From NCBI GenBank assembly GCA_023701245.1, contig JAMPXK010000013.1, positions 1-48,215 of the forward strand: a stretch of DNA of 48,215 bases, written 5' to 3'. Numbering within the stretch: the first letter of the stretch is position 1; each line of letters begins with the position of its first letter. Positions 7,724 to 16,381 of the stretch are shown here, in pieces. The DNA is from Elusimicrobiales bacterium (GTDB lineage: Bacteria > Elusimicrobiota > Elusimicrobia > Elusimicrobiales > UBA9959). The notes under the pieces are model-generated. The model ran no database searches, was not told the origin of the DNA, and saw only the letters and a program-made list of their open reading frames with translations. Made by a program: the position numbers and the translations under genes.

Positions 7724-7942
7724 CTACCAGGGCTTCTCCAGGTCTGCGGGAACGAATTTGTGCGCGCGGGGGCGGAAGCAGGTGCCGCCGGGGCGGCGGC
7801 GCAGTCCCAGGAAATCCCCGTGGAAAAGCCGGTAAAGGACCGCGGCAGGGGTGAGGACGCCGTAATACACGCCCAGCGCGGCGGCCCGGGTGCAGGCCTC
7901 GCCGGCGGCGGAAAAGACTTTCATCAGCCAGGCGTAGAGCAT
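7724..7942 (-). CDS. small SxtJ-like membrane protein of the carbamoyltransferase cassette
   Basis: 72 aa from the ATG at 7942, which lies one base after the stop of the upstream 50-aa gene (TGATATG). A single hydrophobic segment (residues about 14-32, AAALGVYYGVLTPAAVLYRL) is followed by a basic stretch, HGDFLGLRRRP, and ends FVPADLEKPW. The pattern TPxxxxxRLxxxDxLxLRR resembles the C-terminal half of SxtJ-family proteins, which commonly follow carbamoyltransferase genes. At half the usual size it may be a short variant. It probably sits in the inner membrane with the DUF5989-like partner. Confidence 0.6.
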   Translation of the reverse strand: MLYAWLMKVFSAAGEACTRAAALGVYYGVLTPAAVLYRLFHGDFLGLRRRPGGTCFRPRAHKFVPADLEKPW

Positions 7943-7943
7943 A

Positions 7944-8096
7944 TCAGAAAAGCGTGTAGACGAAGGGCGTGACGGCGGCCCCGCCCGACAGCAGCAGCAG
8001 CGCCCCGGCCAGCAGCAGCGCGGCAATGACCGGCAGCAGCCACCACTTCTTGCGTTCTTTCAGGAAACCCAGCAGGTCTTTCAGGAATTCCATCAT
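7944..8096 (-). CDS. DUF5989-like 50-residue membrane protein
   Basis: 50 aa: an amphipathic, basic N-terminus (MMEFLKDLLGFLKERKKWW), one transmembrane helix (LLPVIAALLLAGALLLL) and the ending VTPFVYTLF. This matches my memory of the DUF5989 family, tiny proteins encoded directly downstream of NodU/TobZ-type carbamoyltransferases. The ATG overlaps the carbamoyltransferase stop (ATGA at 8096-8093), so translation is coupled. It may anchor or assist the carbamoyltransferase at the membrane; no catalytic residues are present. The other in-frame ATG, one codon later, is equally possible. Confidence 0.8.
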   Translation of the reverse strand: MMEFLKDLLGFLKERKKWWLLPVIAALLLAGALLLLSGGAAVTPFVYTLF

Positions 8097-9949
8097 CCCT
8101 CCGCTTTCGCCGCGGGCTGCGCGGCCTTGTCGAAAATGTAATTGCCGATGACCAGGCAGTCCAGCCCGGTGCCCATGAAACACTTGTAGGAATCTTCCGG
8201 CGAGCAGACAATAGGCTCGCCCCGTACGTTGAAACTGGTGTTGAGCAGCACCGCGCAGCCTGTCTTGAGGCGGAAGGCCTCCAGCAGGGCGTGGTAGCGC
8301 GGGTTGGTCTCCCGGTGCACGGTCTGCAGGCGGGCCGTGTAATCCACGTGGGTCACGGCCGGCAGGGAGGACCGCGGCACCAGCACCTTGCGCGGCGGCG
8401 GCAGCTGCTCGTAATCCGGGGGCAGCGGGGCCCGCAGCTCTTCTTTAACGGCGCCCAGCAGCAGCATATACGGCGAAGCGGGACCGGGCTGGAAATAGTC
8501 GGCGGCCCGTTCCGCCGTCACCGACGGGGCGAAAGGCCTGAAGCCCTCGCGCCGCTTGATCTTGAGGTTGACCCGTTCCTGCATGCCGGGCTGGCGTGCG
8601 TCGGCCAGGATGCTGCGGTTGCCCAGCGCCCGGGGGCCCCACTCGGCGCGGCCCTGGTGCCAGCCTACCACGCGTCCGGAGGCCAGCAGGTCCGCGGTCC
8701 TGCCGAAAAGCGCCTCGTCAGGAACTTTTTCCCAGACCGCCCCATGCGAGGCCGCCATGGCCTCTACCTGGGCGTCCGTGAATTCCGGGCCCAGCAGCGC
8801 GCCGCTCATGCCGTCGGCGCCCTCCGGCACGGCGCGCGGCCGGCCGAAGTAGATATGGTGGGCCGCCAGCGCGGCGCCCACCGCGCCGCCGGCGTCCCCG
8901 GCGGCCGGCTGTATCCAGACCCGGTCGAAAAGGCCGGCCCTCAGCAGGGCGGAATTGGCCGCGCAGTTCAGCGCCACGCCGCCGGCCAGGCACAGGTCGC
9001 GCGCGCCGGTAAGGCGCCTGGCCTCCGCGCCCAGCTTTACCAGCGCCTCCTCGGCCAGGCGCTGCCCGGCCAGCGCCAGATCGCAATAGTCGGCCCCCAG
9101 TTCCGTTTCCGGCAGGCGGCGCGCAAAGCCCAGGAGCGCCTCCCACTTCCCGTCCCTGGTCATGCTGAGCCCGGCGGCGTAATCGAAATACTCCTGGTTC
9201 AGCCAGAGGGAGCCGTCGGCCTTGAGTTCCACGGCTTCGGCCAGGAGCTTTCTCTTCAGGGTCTCGGCGCGGGAGGGGTCGCCGTAAGGGGCGAGGCCCA
9301 TCACCTTGTACTCTCCGGAATTTACCTTGAAGCCGGTATAATGCGTGATGGCGGAATAGAGCAGGCCGAGGGAATGCGGAAAGCGCTGCTCCCGCAGCAT
9401 CTCTATGCCCGCTCCGGAGCCGCGGCAGATGGAGCCGCAGGCCCATTCCCCGGCGCCGTCCACGGTTACTATGGCCGCTTCGGAGAACGGTGAGGGATAG
9501 AACGCGCTGGCCGCGTGGGACAGGTGGTGTTCGGGGAAAAGCAGTTTCAGCCGGGCCTGGTCGTAGGGCCCCGCTTCCGCCAGGCCCTCGCGGAGCAGGC
9601 GCTTCATAAAGAGCTTCTCCCGCGCCCAGACCGGGGCGGAAACGGTGAACTGCGCGGCGCCGCGGGGCGCGAAAGCGTAGTAGGTCTCCAGCATCCTTTC
9701 GAATTTAAGCAGCGGCTTTTCGTAGAAGGCCACCGCGTCCAGGTCGTCCACGGAGAGCGCGCCGCCGCCGGGGAGGCGGGCGCCGCCCTGCGCCAGGCAG
9801 GCCTGCACCGCGTTGACCGGGAAAGAGGGGTCGTGCTTGCGGCGCGTGGCGCGCTCTTCCTGCATGGCGAAGACCACCTTGCCGTCCACTATGAGAGCGG
9901 CGGCGGAATCGTGGTAAAAAGCCGAGATGCCTAAGATCTTTGTGGCCAT
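8093..9949 (-). CDS. carbamoyltransferase, NodU/CmcH/TobZ family
   Basis: 618 aa, full family length. These enzymes activate carbamoyl phosphate with ATP to carbamoyl-AMP in an N-terminal Kae1/YrdC-like module and transfer the carbamoyl group to a hydroxyl on a sugar, antibiotic or surface glycan. Visible motifs: N-terminal ILGISAFYHDSAAAL, the metal-ligand His cluster in PEHHLSHAASAFYPSPF, SGEYKVMGLAPYG, LAGGVALNCAAN, and in the C-terminal domain EWGPRALGNRSILADAR and TSFNVRGEPIV. The acceptor is unknown. With the two small membrane proteins downstream and an SGNH hydrolase gene divergent, modification of an envelope or exported polysaccharide is plausible. Confidence 0.93.
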   Translation of the reverse strand: MATKILGISAFYHDSAAALIVDGKVVFAMQEERATRRKHDPSFPVNAVQACLAQGGARLPGGGALSVDDLDAVAFYEKPLLKFERMLETYYAFAPRGAAQFTVSAPVWAREKLFMKRLLREGLAEAGPYDQARLKLLFPEHHLSHAASAFYPSPFSEAAIVTVDGAGEWACGSICRGSGAGIEMLREQRFPHSLGLLYSAITHYTGFKVNSGEYKVMGLAPYGDPSRAETLKRKLLAEAVELKADGSLWLNQEYFDYAAGLSMTRDGKWEALLGFARRLPETELGADYCDLALAGQRLAEEALVKLGAEARRLTGARDLCLAGGVALNCAANSALLRAGLFDRVWIQPAAGDAGGAVGAALAAHHIYFGRPRAVPEGADGMSGALLGPEFTDAQVEAMAASHGAVWEKVPDEALFGRTADLLASGRVVGWHQGRAEWGPRALGNRSILADARQPGMQERVNLKIKRREGFRPFAPSVTAERAADYFQPGPASPYMLLLGAVKEELRAPLPPDYEQLPPPRKVLVPRSSLPAVTHVDYTARLQTVHRETNPRYHALLEAFRLKTGCAVLLNTSFNVRGEPIVCSPEDSYKCFMGTGLDCLVIGNYIFDKAAQPAAKAEG

Positions 9950-9994
9950 GCGTGCCAGGGGAAAGACCGCCCGGGCGCGGTAAGCTGAAATTAG

Positions 9995-10002
9995 ACTATA
10001 AT
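9995..10002. promoter_or_regulatory. divergent -10 boxes of the carbamoyltransferase and SGNH genes
   Basis: TATAAT (9997-10002) on the plus strand gives a leader of about 32 nt before 10041. The overlapping minus-strand TATAGT (9995-10000) could serve the carbamoyltransferase with a leader near 40 nt. The two promoters would be mutually exclusive if both are real. Confidence 0.45.
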
Positions 10003-10040
10003 AAATCTTTGTTCAGCGTGCCAGAGAAAGGTCTAAAACC

Positions 10041-11981
10041 ATGTCCTATATTTACGCGGCGTTAAAACGAACGGCGGTCGCCGCGGCGCTAGTCGGGCTG
10101 CTGCAGGCGCCCTCGCCGGCGGGAGAAGAACACCAGGAGTATTTTTGCCGGGACATAAAAAAGCCCTTCTTTTCCGCGGAGCCCGCCCCCGGCGGCGGCC
10201 TGAAAGTGCGGCCCGGCCGCCCGCGCGCCCTTGCCTTCGAATTCCTGGCCCCTAAACCATCCGGCACGGCGCGGGTATTCGTGATAGGGGAATCGGCCGC
10301 CGGGCTGCTGGGGCGCGGCGAAGACCGCCTGCTGGAGTTCCTGGGCCGCGCCTTCCCGGGTCAAGTCGCTGAGCTGGTGAACTGCGGCATGCCTGGTTAC
10401 GAAAGCCGGCGCGTGCTGGAGGTTTTTGGCCAGGCGCTGGTTTACCAGCCGGACCTGCTGGTAGTGCTGAGCGGCAACAACGAGACAGGGCAGGACTTCT
10501 GCCCGGATTTCAGGTCAGACCTGGACCGGCGCGCCCGCAGGATAAAGACCCGCCTGGCCGGGCTCTCCCTGCCGGCGGCGGAGGCGGCGGGCGCCGTTTC
10601 GCTGGCCATTCACGAAAGCCGCCTCCGGGAGATGGCAGCGCTGGCCCGCAAGGCCAGGGTCCCGGTGCTGTTCTGCACGCTGCCGGCCAACCTGAAAGAT
10701 TTCGCGCCGTCCGGCTATCCGCCGCCGGAGGCGGAGGCCGGCATACGGCTGGCCGGCAAAGATCCCGGGGCGGCGCTGAGCGCCCTCTCGCGGCGCGGTT
10801 TGCGCGGCGAGCCTTTCGCGCTGTTCTATTCCGGCCGGGCCCTGGAAGCGCTCGGGCGCTACGCCGAGGCCAGGGAGAAATACGAGGCCGCCGTAAAATA
10901 CGACCCCGCCCTGGACCGCAGTTCCAGCGAGCGCAACGCCATGATACGGCGCGTAGCCAAAGAGGAAGGCGCCTGCCTGGCCGACCTGGAAGCGGCGTTT
11001 TCCGCCGCCGCCAGCAACGGCATCACGGGCGGAGAACAGCTGGCCGACGGGGTGCACTGGTTCAAGACGTATTCTCCTTTTGTCAGCGCGGAGCTGGGGC
11101 GGGCCGCCGCGGCCTGCCTGGCCGCGGACCCGAGTAAAATTCCGGTCCCGTCCAGCCTGTTGCCGTCCAAGCCGGGCGCGGATGATTTTCAACTGGTGCT
11201 TTCTTATGCCGGAGCCTACGCCATGGACCTGGGGGGCAGCCGCGCGCGCCCCGGCGCGCCCGCGGAGCGCGTCATAACGGCGCTGCAGCGGCTCTACCGC
11301 CTGGACCGCGCCAGGTTGGAGCGCCTGCTGCGGGACCCGGGGTTGCTGCGTAAAGAGCTCCGGGAAAGCAGCTGGACCCCTTCCCTGAAAACAAACCTGG
11401 AAAAATGGCGTCCCGCCCTGCTGCGCGCGGCGGTAGAGATGCTGCGCCGCGCCGGCAGGACCGCCGAAGCCGCTAAGCTGGAGGTCATGCTGCCGCCCGG
11501 AGAAGATCATGAAGCCGCGCCTGCCCCTGAAAGCCAAAGGACGGCGGCGGGGCCCGCTCCGGACAGGCCTCTGCGCGCCGGCGAGGCTCAGGGCAAACGT
11601 TTCGCGGACAAGGCCGGCCGGAAGTTTTCAGCGGGAGACCTGGAGGGGGCGAAAGAACTGCTGGTGCGTGCCACGGAGGCGGACCCGGACAATCTGGGGA
11701 CCCGCCTTACAGCCTGCGCGCTGGCTTCGCGCCTGAAAGCCGCCGAGTTCGGAGAAGAGCAGTGCGGTGAAGCCGTCTACCTGGCGGCTTACCCGCCCAA
11801 GCACGCGCTGCCCGTGCCCGACGCCGAGGCCGCGGCTTTCCTGGGACGGGCCGCCCTGCGCCTGGAAACCGGCGCGGCGGGCGCCTGCGAAGACCTTAAG
11901 CTGGCCCTGAAAAAAGCTTCGTCCTCCTGGGCGCAGGCGGCGCAGGCCAGGGCGTTGGCGCAGGAACGCTGCACCCGCTGA
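10041..11981 (+). CDS. exported SGNH/GDSL-type hydrolase with TPR-like repeats
   Basis: 646 aa. An N-terminal signal sequence (to about residue 28) is followed by an SGNH fold: block I FVIGESAAGLL (GES in place of GDS), an Asn/Gly oxyanion block LSGNNETGQD, and the C-terminal DGVHW block with the Asp/His pair (about residue 340). A TPR-like pair falls near residues 255-300 (FYSGRALEALGRYAEAREKYEAAVKYDP), and another TPR-like region near 535-640. Such proteins often deacylate or esterify glycans. It is divergent from the carbamoyltransferase operon, with which SGNH proteins often cluster, so both may act on one surface polymer. The substrate is not deducible. Confidence 0.75.
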   Translation: MSYIYAALKRTAVAAALVGLLQAPSPAGEEHQEYFCRDIKKPFFSAEPAPGGGLKVRPGRPRALAFEFLAPKPSGTARVFVIGESAAGLLGRGEDRLLEFLGRAFPGQVAELVNCGMPGYESRRVLEVFGQALVYQPDLLVVLSGNNETGQDFCPDFRSDLDRRARRIKTRLAGLSLPAAEAAGAVSLAIHESRLREMAALARKARVPVLFCTLPANLKDFAPSGYPPPEAEAGIRLAGKDPGAALSALSRRGLRGEPFALFYSGRALEALGRYAEAREKYEAAVKYDPALDRSSSERNAMIRRVAKEEGACLADLEAAFSAAASNGITGGEQLADGVHWFKTYSPFVSAELGRAAAACLAADPSKIPVPSSLLPSKPGADDFQLVLSYAGAYAMDLGGSRARPGAPAERVITALQRLYRLDRARLERLLRDPGLLRKELRESSWTPSLKTNLEKWRPALLRAAVEMLRRAGRTAEAAKLEVMLPPGEDHEAAPAPESQRTAAGPAPDRPLRAGEAQGKRFADKAGRKFSAGDLEGAKELLVRATEADPDNLGTRLTACALASRLKAAEFGEEQCGEAVYLAAYPPKHALPVPDAEAAAFLGRAALRLETGAAGACEDLKLALKKASSSWAQAAQARALAQERCTR

Positions 11982-11997
11982 GAGGTAACGGGGAACT

Positions 11998-13007
<1,010 letters not shown>

Positions 13008-13008
<1 letters not shown>

Positions 13009-13745
13009 CAGCCTTTCAGCGTCCATTTGCCGAGGATGTCGGGGTGGTTGGTGAAAATGCCGTCCACGCCGATCTCTTTCATGCGCAGGGCGTCCTTTTT
13101 TTCGTTCACGGTGTAGACACAGGCGCGGAAGCCCGCTTTTTTGATCTTGGAAATATTGAACTTGAAGGCGATGCGCAGGGCCAGGTGGAAGTTCACCGCG
13201 CCCACGGCCCGGGCTTTCTTGAGGGCCGGCAGCAGCAGCACGGTGCTTAGGTTGTGGCCGAGGTAGGCCAGCTTCAGTTCCGGGGAAAGTTCCCGGAAGC
13301 GCCGGAGGGTGCCGTGGTCGAAGCTGGAGACGATGGTCTTTTCGAACAGGCCGGGCTGGCTGCGCAGGAAGGCCAGCAGCTTTTCCTCGATGCCGGGGTA
13401 AACATTGCCGTCGTTCTTCACCTCGAAGTTCAGCCACCGGGAGACCGGGCCGATAACGTCTATGACCTCTTCCAGGCGGGGCACGTGCTGAAAGGCGCGG
13501 TCGCGCTTGAAATGCGCCGCCACGTTGTATTTCTTCAGTTCGGCCCAGGTGAGGTCCGCTATGCGCACGTCCTTGCCGGCGGTGCGCTTGAGGTCGAAGT
13601 CGTGGTGCACCACCAAAATGCCGTCCCGGGTCTGGTGCACGTCGAATTCAAACTCGTGCGAGCCCATCTCTACGGCCAGGGCGAAGGCCTTGAGGGTGTT
13701 TTCTGGCGCGTAGGCGGAGGCGCCGCGGTGGGAGATTATTTTCAT
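13008..13745 (-). CDS. cytosolic glycerophosphodiester phosphodiesterase
   Basis: 245 aa, no signal peptide. GDPD family motifs: HRGASAYAPENTLKAF (catalytic His and ENT), FEFDVHQTRDG (metal-binding E.D), VVHHDFDLKRT (second catalytic His), LNFEVKND, and a C-terminal VYTVNEKKDALRMKEIGVDGIFTNHP. It hydrolyses glycerophosphodiesters to sn-glycerol 3-phosphate and an alcohol, UgpQ-like in size. The ATG at 13745 overlaps the PHP gene stop (ATGA), and its own stop overlaps nadA (TGATG), so the three genes form one coupled operon. A second, exported GDPD is at 18812. Confidence 0.9.
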
Positions 13746-14551
13746 ATGAAAAGCTCGGAAATTCCGGCGAAGGTCTCCTTTGAGTAGTCGAAGCCCGTCA
13801 TCTTGTCCCGCTCGGAGCCGGGGCCGTGGAAATCGCTGCCGGCCGTGACGAAGAGGCCGTGGCGCGCGGCCAGCGAGGTGAACTCGCGGATAACGGCCTG
13901 CGTATGGGCCGGGTAGAAGGCCTCTATGCCGTCCAGCCCGGCGTCCTTCCAGGCGGGCAGGTCCAGCACCTTGGATACCACTCCCGGGTGGGCCAGCACG
14001 GCCTTGCCGCCGGCGTCCTTGATGGTGCGGATGGCCTCTTCCACGGAGGGGCCGTTGGGGCTTACGTAGGCCGCGGCGCCCGGCGCCAGGTAGCGCTTGA
14101 ACGCCTGGCTGCGGGTCGGTACCAGCTTGCGGGCGCGCATCACGTCGGCCACGTGCGGGCGGCCCACGGTGCGGTTGCCGGTCACGGGCAGGTCCTCGAA
14201 GGCGATCTCTATGCCCAGGCCCTTGAGCAATTCCAGGATCTTCTTTATGCGCACCACGCGCCGGCCGCGGAATTCCGCCAGCCGCGCGGCCAGTACGGGG
14301 TCGGCCGGGTTCATGCCGTAGCCCAGGATGTGGAGGTTCTCGTGCAGGCAGGTGCTGATCTCCACGCCGTAGCAGTATTTTATGCCGGCGTCCTTCAGGG
14401 CCGGCTCCAGCTCGGCCCAGCCGCCGGTCATGTCGTGGTCGGTGAGCGAGAAGTAGCCTATGCCGGCGCGCGCGGCTTCCCTGGCCAGGGCGGCCGGGGT
14501 AAGCGTGCCGTCGGAGTAGGTGGAGTGGGAGTGGAGGTTTATGAGAGCCAT
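13742..14551 (-). CDS. PHP-domain phosphoesterase
   Basis: 269 aa. PHP metal-binding motifs: NLHSHSTYSDG near the N-terminus, FSLTDHDMTGG, GVEIS, LAHPGVV and the C-terminal GSDFHGP. Length and arrangement match the YciV/RnmA family (3',5'-nucleotide bisphosphate or short RNA 5' processing phosphoesterases), as opposed to the PHP domains of DNA polymerases. There is no obvious SD or -10 directly before the ATG at 14551; a terminator-like stem with TTTTT ends 4 bp upstream, so expression may depend on read-through from the nifU-like gene. First gene of the coupled operon with GDPD and nadA. Confidence 0.85.
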   Translation of the reverse strand: MALINLHSHSTYSDGTLTPAALAREAARAGIGYFSLTDHDMTGGWAELEPALKDAGIKYCYGVEISTCLHENLHILGYGMNPADPVLAARLAEFRGRRVVRIKKILELLKGLGIEIAFEDLPVTGNRTVGRPHVADVMRARKLVPTRSQAFKRYLAPGAAAYVSPNGPSVEEAIRTIKDAGGKAVLAHPGVVSKVLDLPAWKDAGLDGIEAFYPAHTQAVIREFTSLAARHGLFVTAGSDFHGPGSERDKMTGFDYSKETFAGISELFI

Positions 14552-14555
14552 GTCG

Positions 14556-14598
14556 AAAAACAGCGCGCGGACCGTGGGTAAGCCCCGCCGGTCCGCGC
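14556..14598 (-). terminator. intrinsic terminator/attenuator between the nifU-like gene and the PHP operon
   Basis: On the minus strand GCGCGGACC (14590-14598) pairs with GGTCCGCGC (14565-14573) and is followed by GCTGTTTTT. The U-tract ends 4 bp before the PHP start codon. Confidence 0.7.
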
Positions 14599-14618
14599 AA
14601 GACTGGAACCGTTAAGGC

Positions 14619-14843
14619 TTAACCTACGGCTATTTCCTTGACCTCGGGAACTTCCTGCCGGATCATGCGCTCCACGACGTTCTTGAGGGTCATGGTGGCG
14701 TGGGGGCAGCAGCCGCAGGCGCCGGTCAGGCGCACGGTGACTATGCCTTTCTTCTCGTCCACGGCGACCAGTTCCACGGAACCGCCGTCGGCGGCGAGCA
14801 TGGGCTTTATCTTCTCTATGACTTTGGAGACTTTATCTTTCAT
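14619..14843 (-). CDS. NifU-like C-terminal domain scaffold protein
   Basis: 74 aa from the ATG at 14843. ACGAGGTG precedes it and a TATAAT is further upstream; the longer in-frame reading would cross that promoter. This stand-alone NifU C-terminal (Nfu) domain has the conserved CxxC in ACGCCPHATMTLKN, the pair that binds a 4Fe-4S cluster for delivery to apo-proteins, and the helix DKVSKVIEKIKPMLAADGGS. Cytosolic Fe-S carrier. Possible clients in the window include NadA, RlmN and the Rieske/FTR-like operon; that link is inference. Confidence 0.9.
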   Translation of the reverse strand: MKDKVSKVIEKIKPMLAADGGSVELVAVDEKKGIVTVRLTGACGCCPHATMTLKNVVERMIRQEVPEVKEIAVG

Positions 14844-14867
14844 AATAGTGTGCACCTCGTATACTAA

Positions 14868-14873
14868 ATTATA
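14868..14873 (-). promoter_or_regulatory. -10 box of the nifU-like gene
   Basis: Minus-strand TATAAT lies 24 nt before the ATG at 14843, with ACGAGG in between as SD. No clear -35. Confidence 0.5.
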
Positions 14874-14935
14874 CCATAGCCGCGGTTCCCGGCCGGGAGG
14901 GCGGGGCGGGGCCGCCGGATCGCGGTCGGACACCC

Positions 14936-14963
14936 TTGACAAGTCAAGATATGTCCTTATAAT
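14936..14963 (+). promoter_or_regulatory. consensus sigma-70 promoter of the secreted peptidase operon
   Basis: TTGACA (14936-14941) and TATAAT (14958-14963) are 16 bp apart, both perfect consensus hexamers. The predicted start is near 14970, leaving a leader of about 120 nt before the ATG at 15089. Confidence 0.8.
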
Positions 14964-15088
14964 ATAGATAGGCGCCGTCGATACTTCCTTGAAACACCTC
15001 TCCTGTGGGTCTTTTGGCCTATGCGCCGGTAGGCCGTTGGGCCTTTGATTAAAGTCAACCGATGAGGAAAACTATAGTAGAGACCATT
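14964..15088 (+). promoter_or_regulatory. structured 5' leader with mutually exclusive stems
   Basis: The leader contains ATAGGC (about 14965-14970), a distal GCCTAT and a GGCCTA...TAGGCC hairpin (around 15018-15038) with an 8-nt loop. ATAGGC/GCCTAT and GGCCTA/TAGGCC use the same central bases, so only one pairing can form at a time. A CTTTGATTAAAG mini-stem follows. I do not recognise a known riboswitch class. Confidence 0.35.
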
Positions 15089-16378
15089 ATGAAACGGGTA
15101 CTGCTGACAGCGTTGGCGGCCATGGCCGTCCTGACCGGGGCTTTAAAGGCCCAGGACCTTTCTTTTGACGGTCTCTACAAAGACCTGCCCGCCCCGGCGG
15201 CCGCCCCGGCAGTGCCGGCCCCGGCTTTGGCCGCGCCGCCGCCGGCGGTTCCTCAGGGGGAGCGCGAATGGCTGGTGATGGTCTTCATAAACGGCGTCAA
15301 TGACCTGGGCATACTCGGTTTCGCCGACAAGAGCATAAACGACATGGAGAAAGTGGGGTCCACGGATAAAATGGCAGTGGTGGTGGAGTACGGCATCCTG
15401 GGCGAGGACGGCTCTGACGCCCGCAACCTGCAGTTCCAGCGCGGCTCCAGGACCATCTACGTAACCCGCGACAACGACCCCGGCCGCATAACTTCCGTTC
15501 CTTTCTATTCCTCCAACGACGCAGACATGGGCAGCGCCGCCAACCTGGTGCGTTTCGTGAAGCGGGCCGCGCGCCGGTTCCCCGCCAAACATACCGCCGT
15601 TATAATCTGGAACCACGGCGCCGGGCGCCTGGGCATAGCCTATGACGACGTCACCAAGAACCACATGGAGATAGACCAGCTGGGCCGGGCCCTCGGCCAG
15701 GTGCGCCAGTTCCTGGGCCGCCGCATAGACGTTTTCGCCACCGACGCCTGCCTGATGCAGATGGCCGGTGTAGCCTACGAATTCAAGGACGCCGCCGAAG
15801 TTATAGTGGGTTCGGAAGAAGTCATTCCCGGGGACAGCTATCCTTACGACGCCATACTGGGGCCGCTGGCCGCCAATCCCGGCCTGAACGCGGAGCGGGT
15901 GGGCGCCCTGATGGTGGACGCTTACGGGGACTACTATGCCGGCGACAAGATCACCCTCTCCGCCCTGCGCACCTCTGCTTTGCCCGGTTTCGTGGCCCGC
16001 CTGAACAGTTGGGTGGAGGCTGTTAAGGCCGACCCCAAGGCTTTCAAGGCCGCCACCTCCAGGGCCTCCACGGACGTCACTCAGGCTTTCAGCATGAAGG
16101 ATTCCAAGGACCTGTCCGACTACCTGGGCAATGTTAGCGACCTGCTGGCCAAGAGCCCCGCGGTCAAGGCCGCCGGCGCCGACCTGCGCAGCTATGTTTC
16201 CGGCAGTCTGCTGGTTCGCGACACCGCCGCTCCGGCCCTGCCCAGGGCCTCAGGCCTGGCCATCTATATCCCGTCGCTGCGCTACAATTCGGCCAACTAT
16301 GAGAAGCTGCTGTTCGCCCGCGATTCCCTCTGGGACGATTTCCTGCGGGACATGATGGAGGAGCGGCTTAAGCCGTAA
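15089..16378 (+). CDS. exported clostripain-like (C11) cysteine peptidase
   Basis: 429 aa from the ATG at 15089, the start of a good signal peptide (MKRVLLTALAAMAVLTGALKAQ). An in-frame ATG nine codons upstream (15062) is possible but would add residues before the signal peptide. Peptidase family C11 has a His/Cys dyad in WNHGxG and DACLM; here His176 in IIWNHGAGRLG and Cys221 in FATDACLMQMAG. An Ala/Pro linker (about 35-60) separates the signal from the domain. C11 enzymes cleave after basic residues and many self-process. It is the first gene of a three-gene operon of exported proteins, 3 bp before the next start. Confidence 0.88.
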   Translation: MKRVLLTALAAMAVLTGALKAQDLSFDGLYKDLPAPAAAPAVPAPALAAPPPAVPQGEREWLVMVFINGVNDLGILGFADKSINDMEKVGSTDKMAVVVEYGILGEDGSDARNLQFQRGSRTIYVTRDNDPGRITSVPFYSSNDADMGSAANLVRFVKRAARRFPAKHTAVIIWNHGAGRLGIAYDDVTKNHMEIDQLGRALGQVRQFLGRRIDVFATDACLMQMAGVAYEFKDAAEVIVGSEEVIPGDSYPYDAILGPLAANPGLNAERVGALMVDAYGDYYAGDKITLSALRTSALPGFVARLNSWVEAVKADPKAFKAATSRASTDVTQAFSMKDSKDLSDYLGNVSDLLAKSPAVKAAGADLRSYVSGSLLVRDTAAPALPRASGLAIYIPSLRYNSANYEKLLFARDSLWDDFLRDMMEERLKP

Positions 16379-16381
16379 GTT

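Noticed and set aside
14970-15088. GEMM (c-di-GMP-I) riboswitch in the leader of the peptidase operon
   Set aside because: Some short strings (CCGGTAGG, ACCGATG) recall GEMM, but the conserved GAAA-receptor and CAAAGCC segments are missing and the order is wrong.
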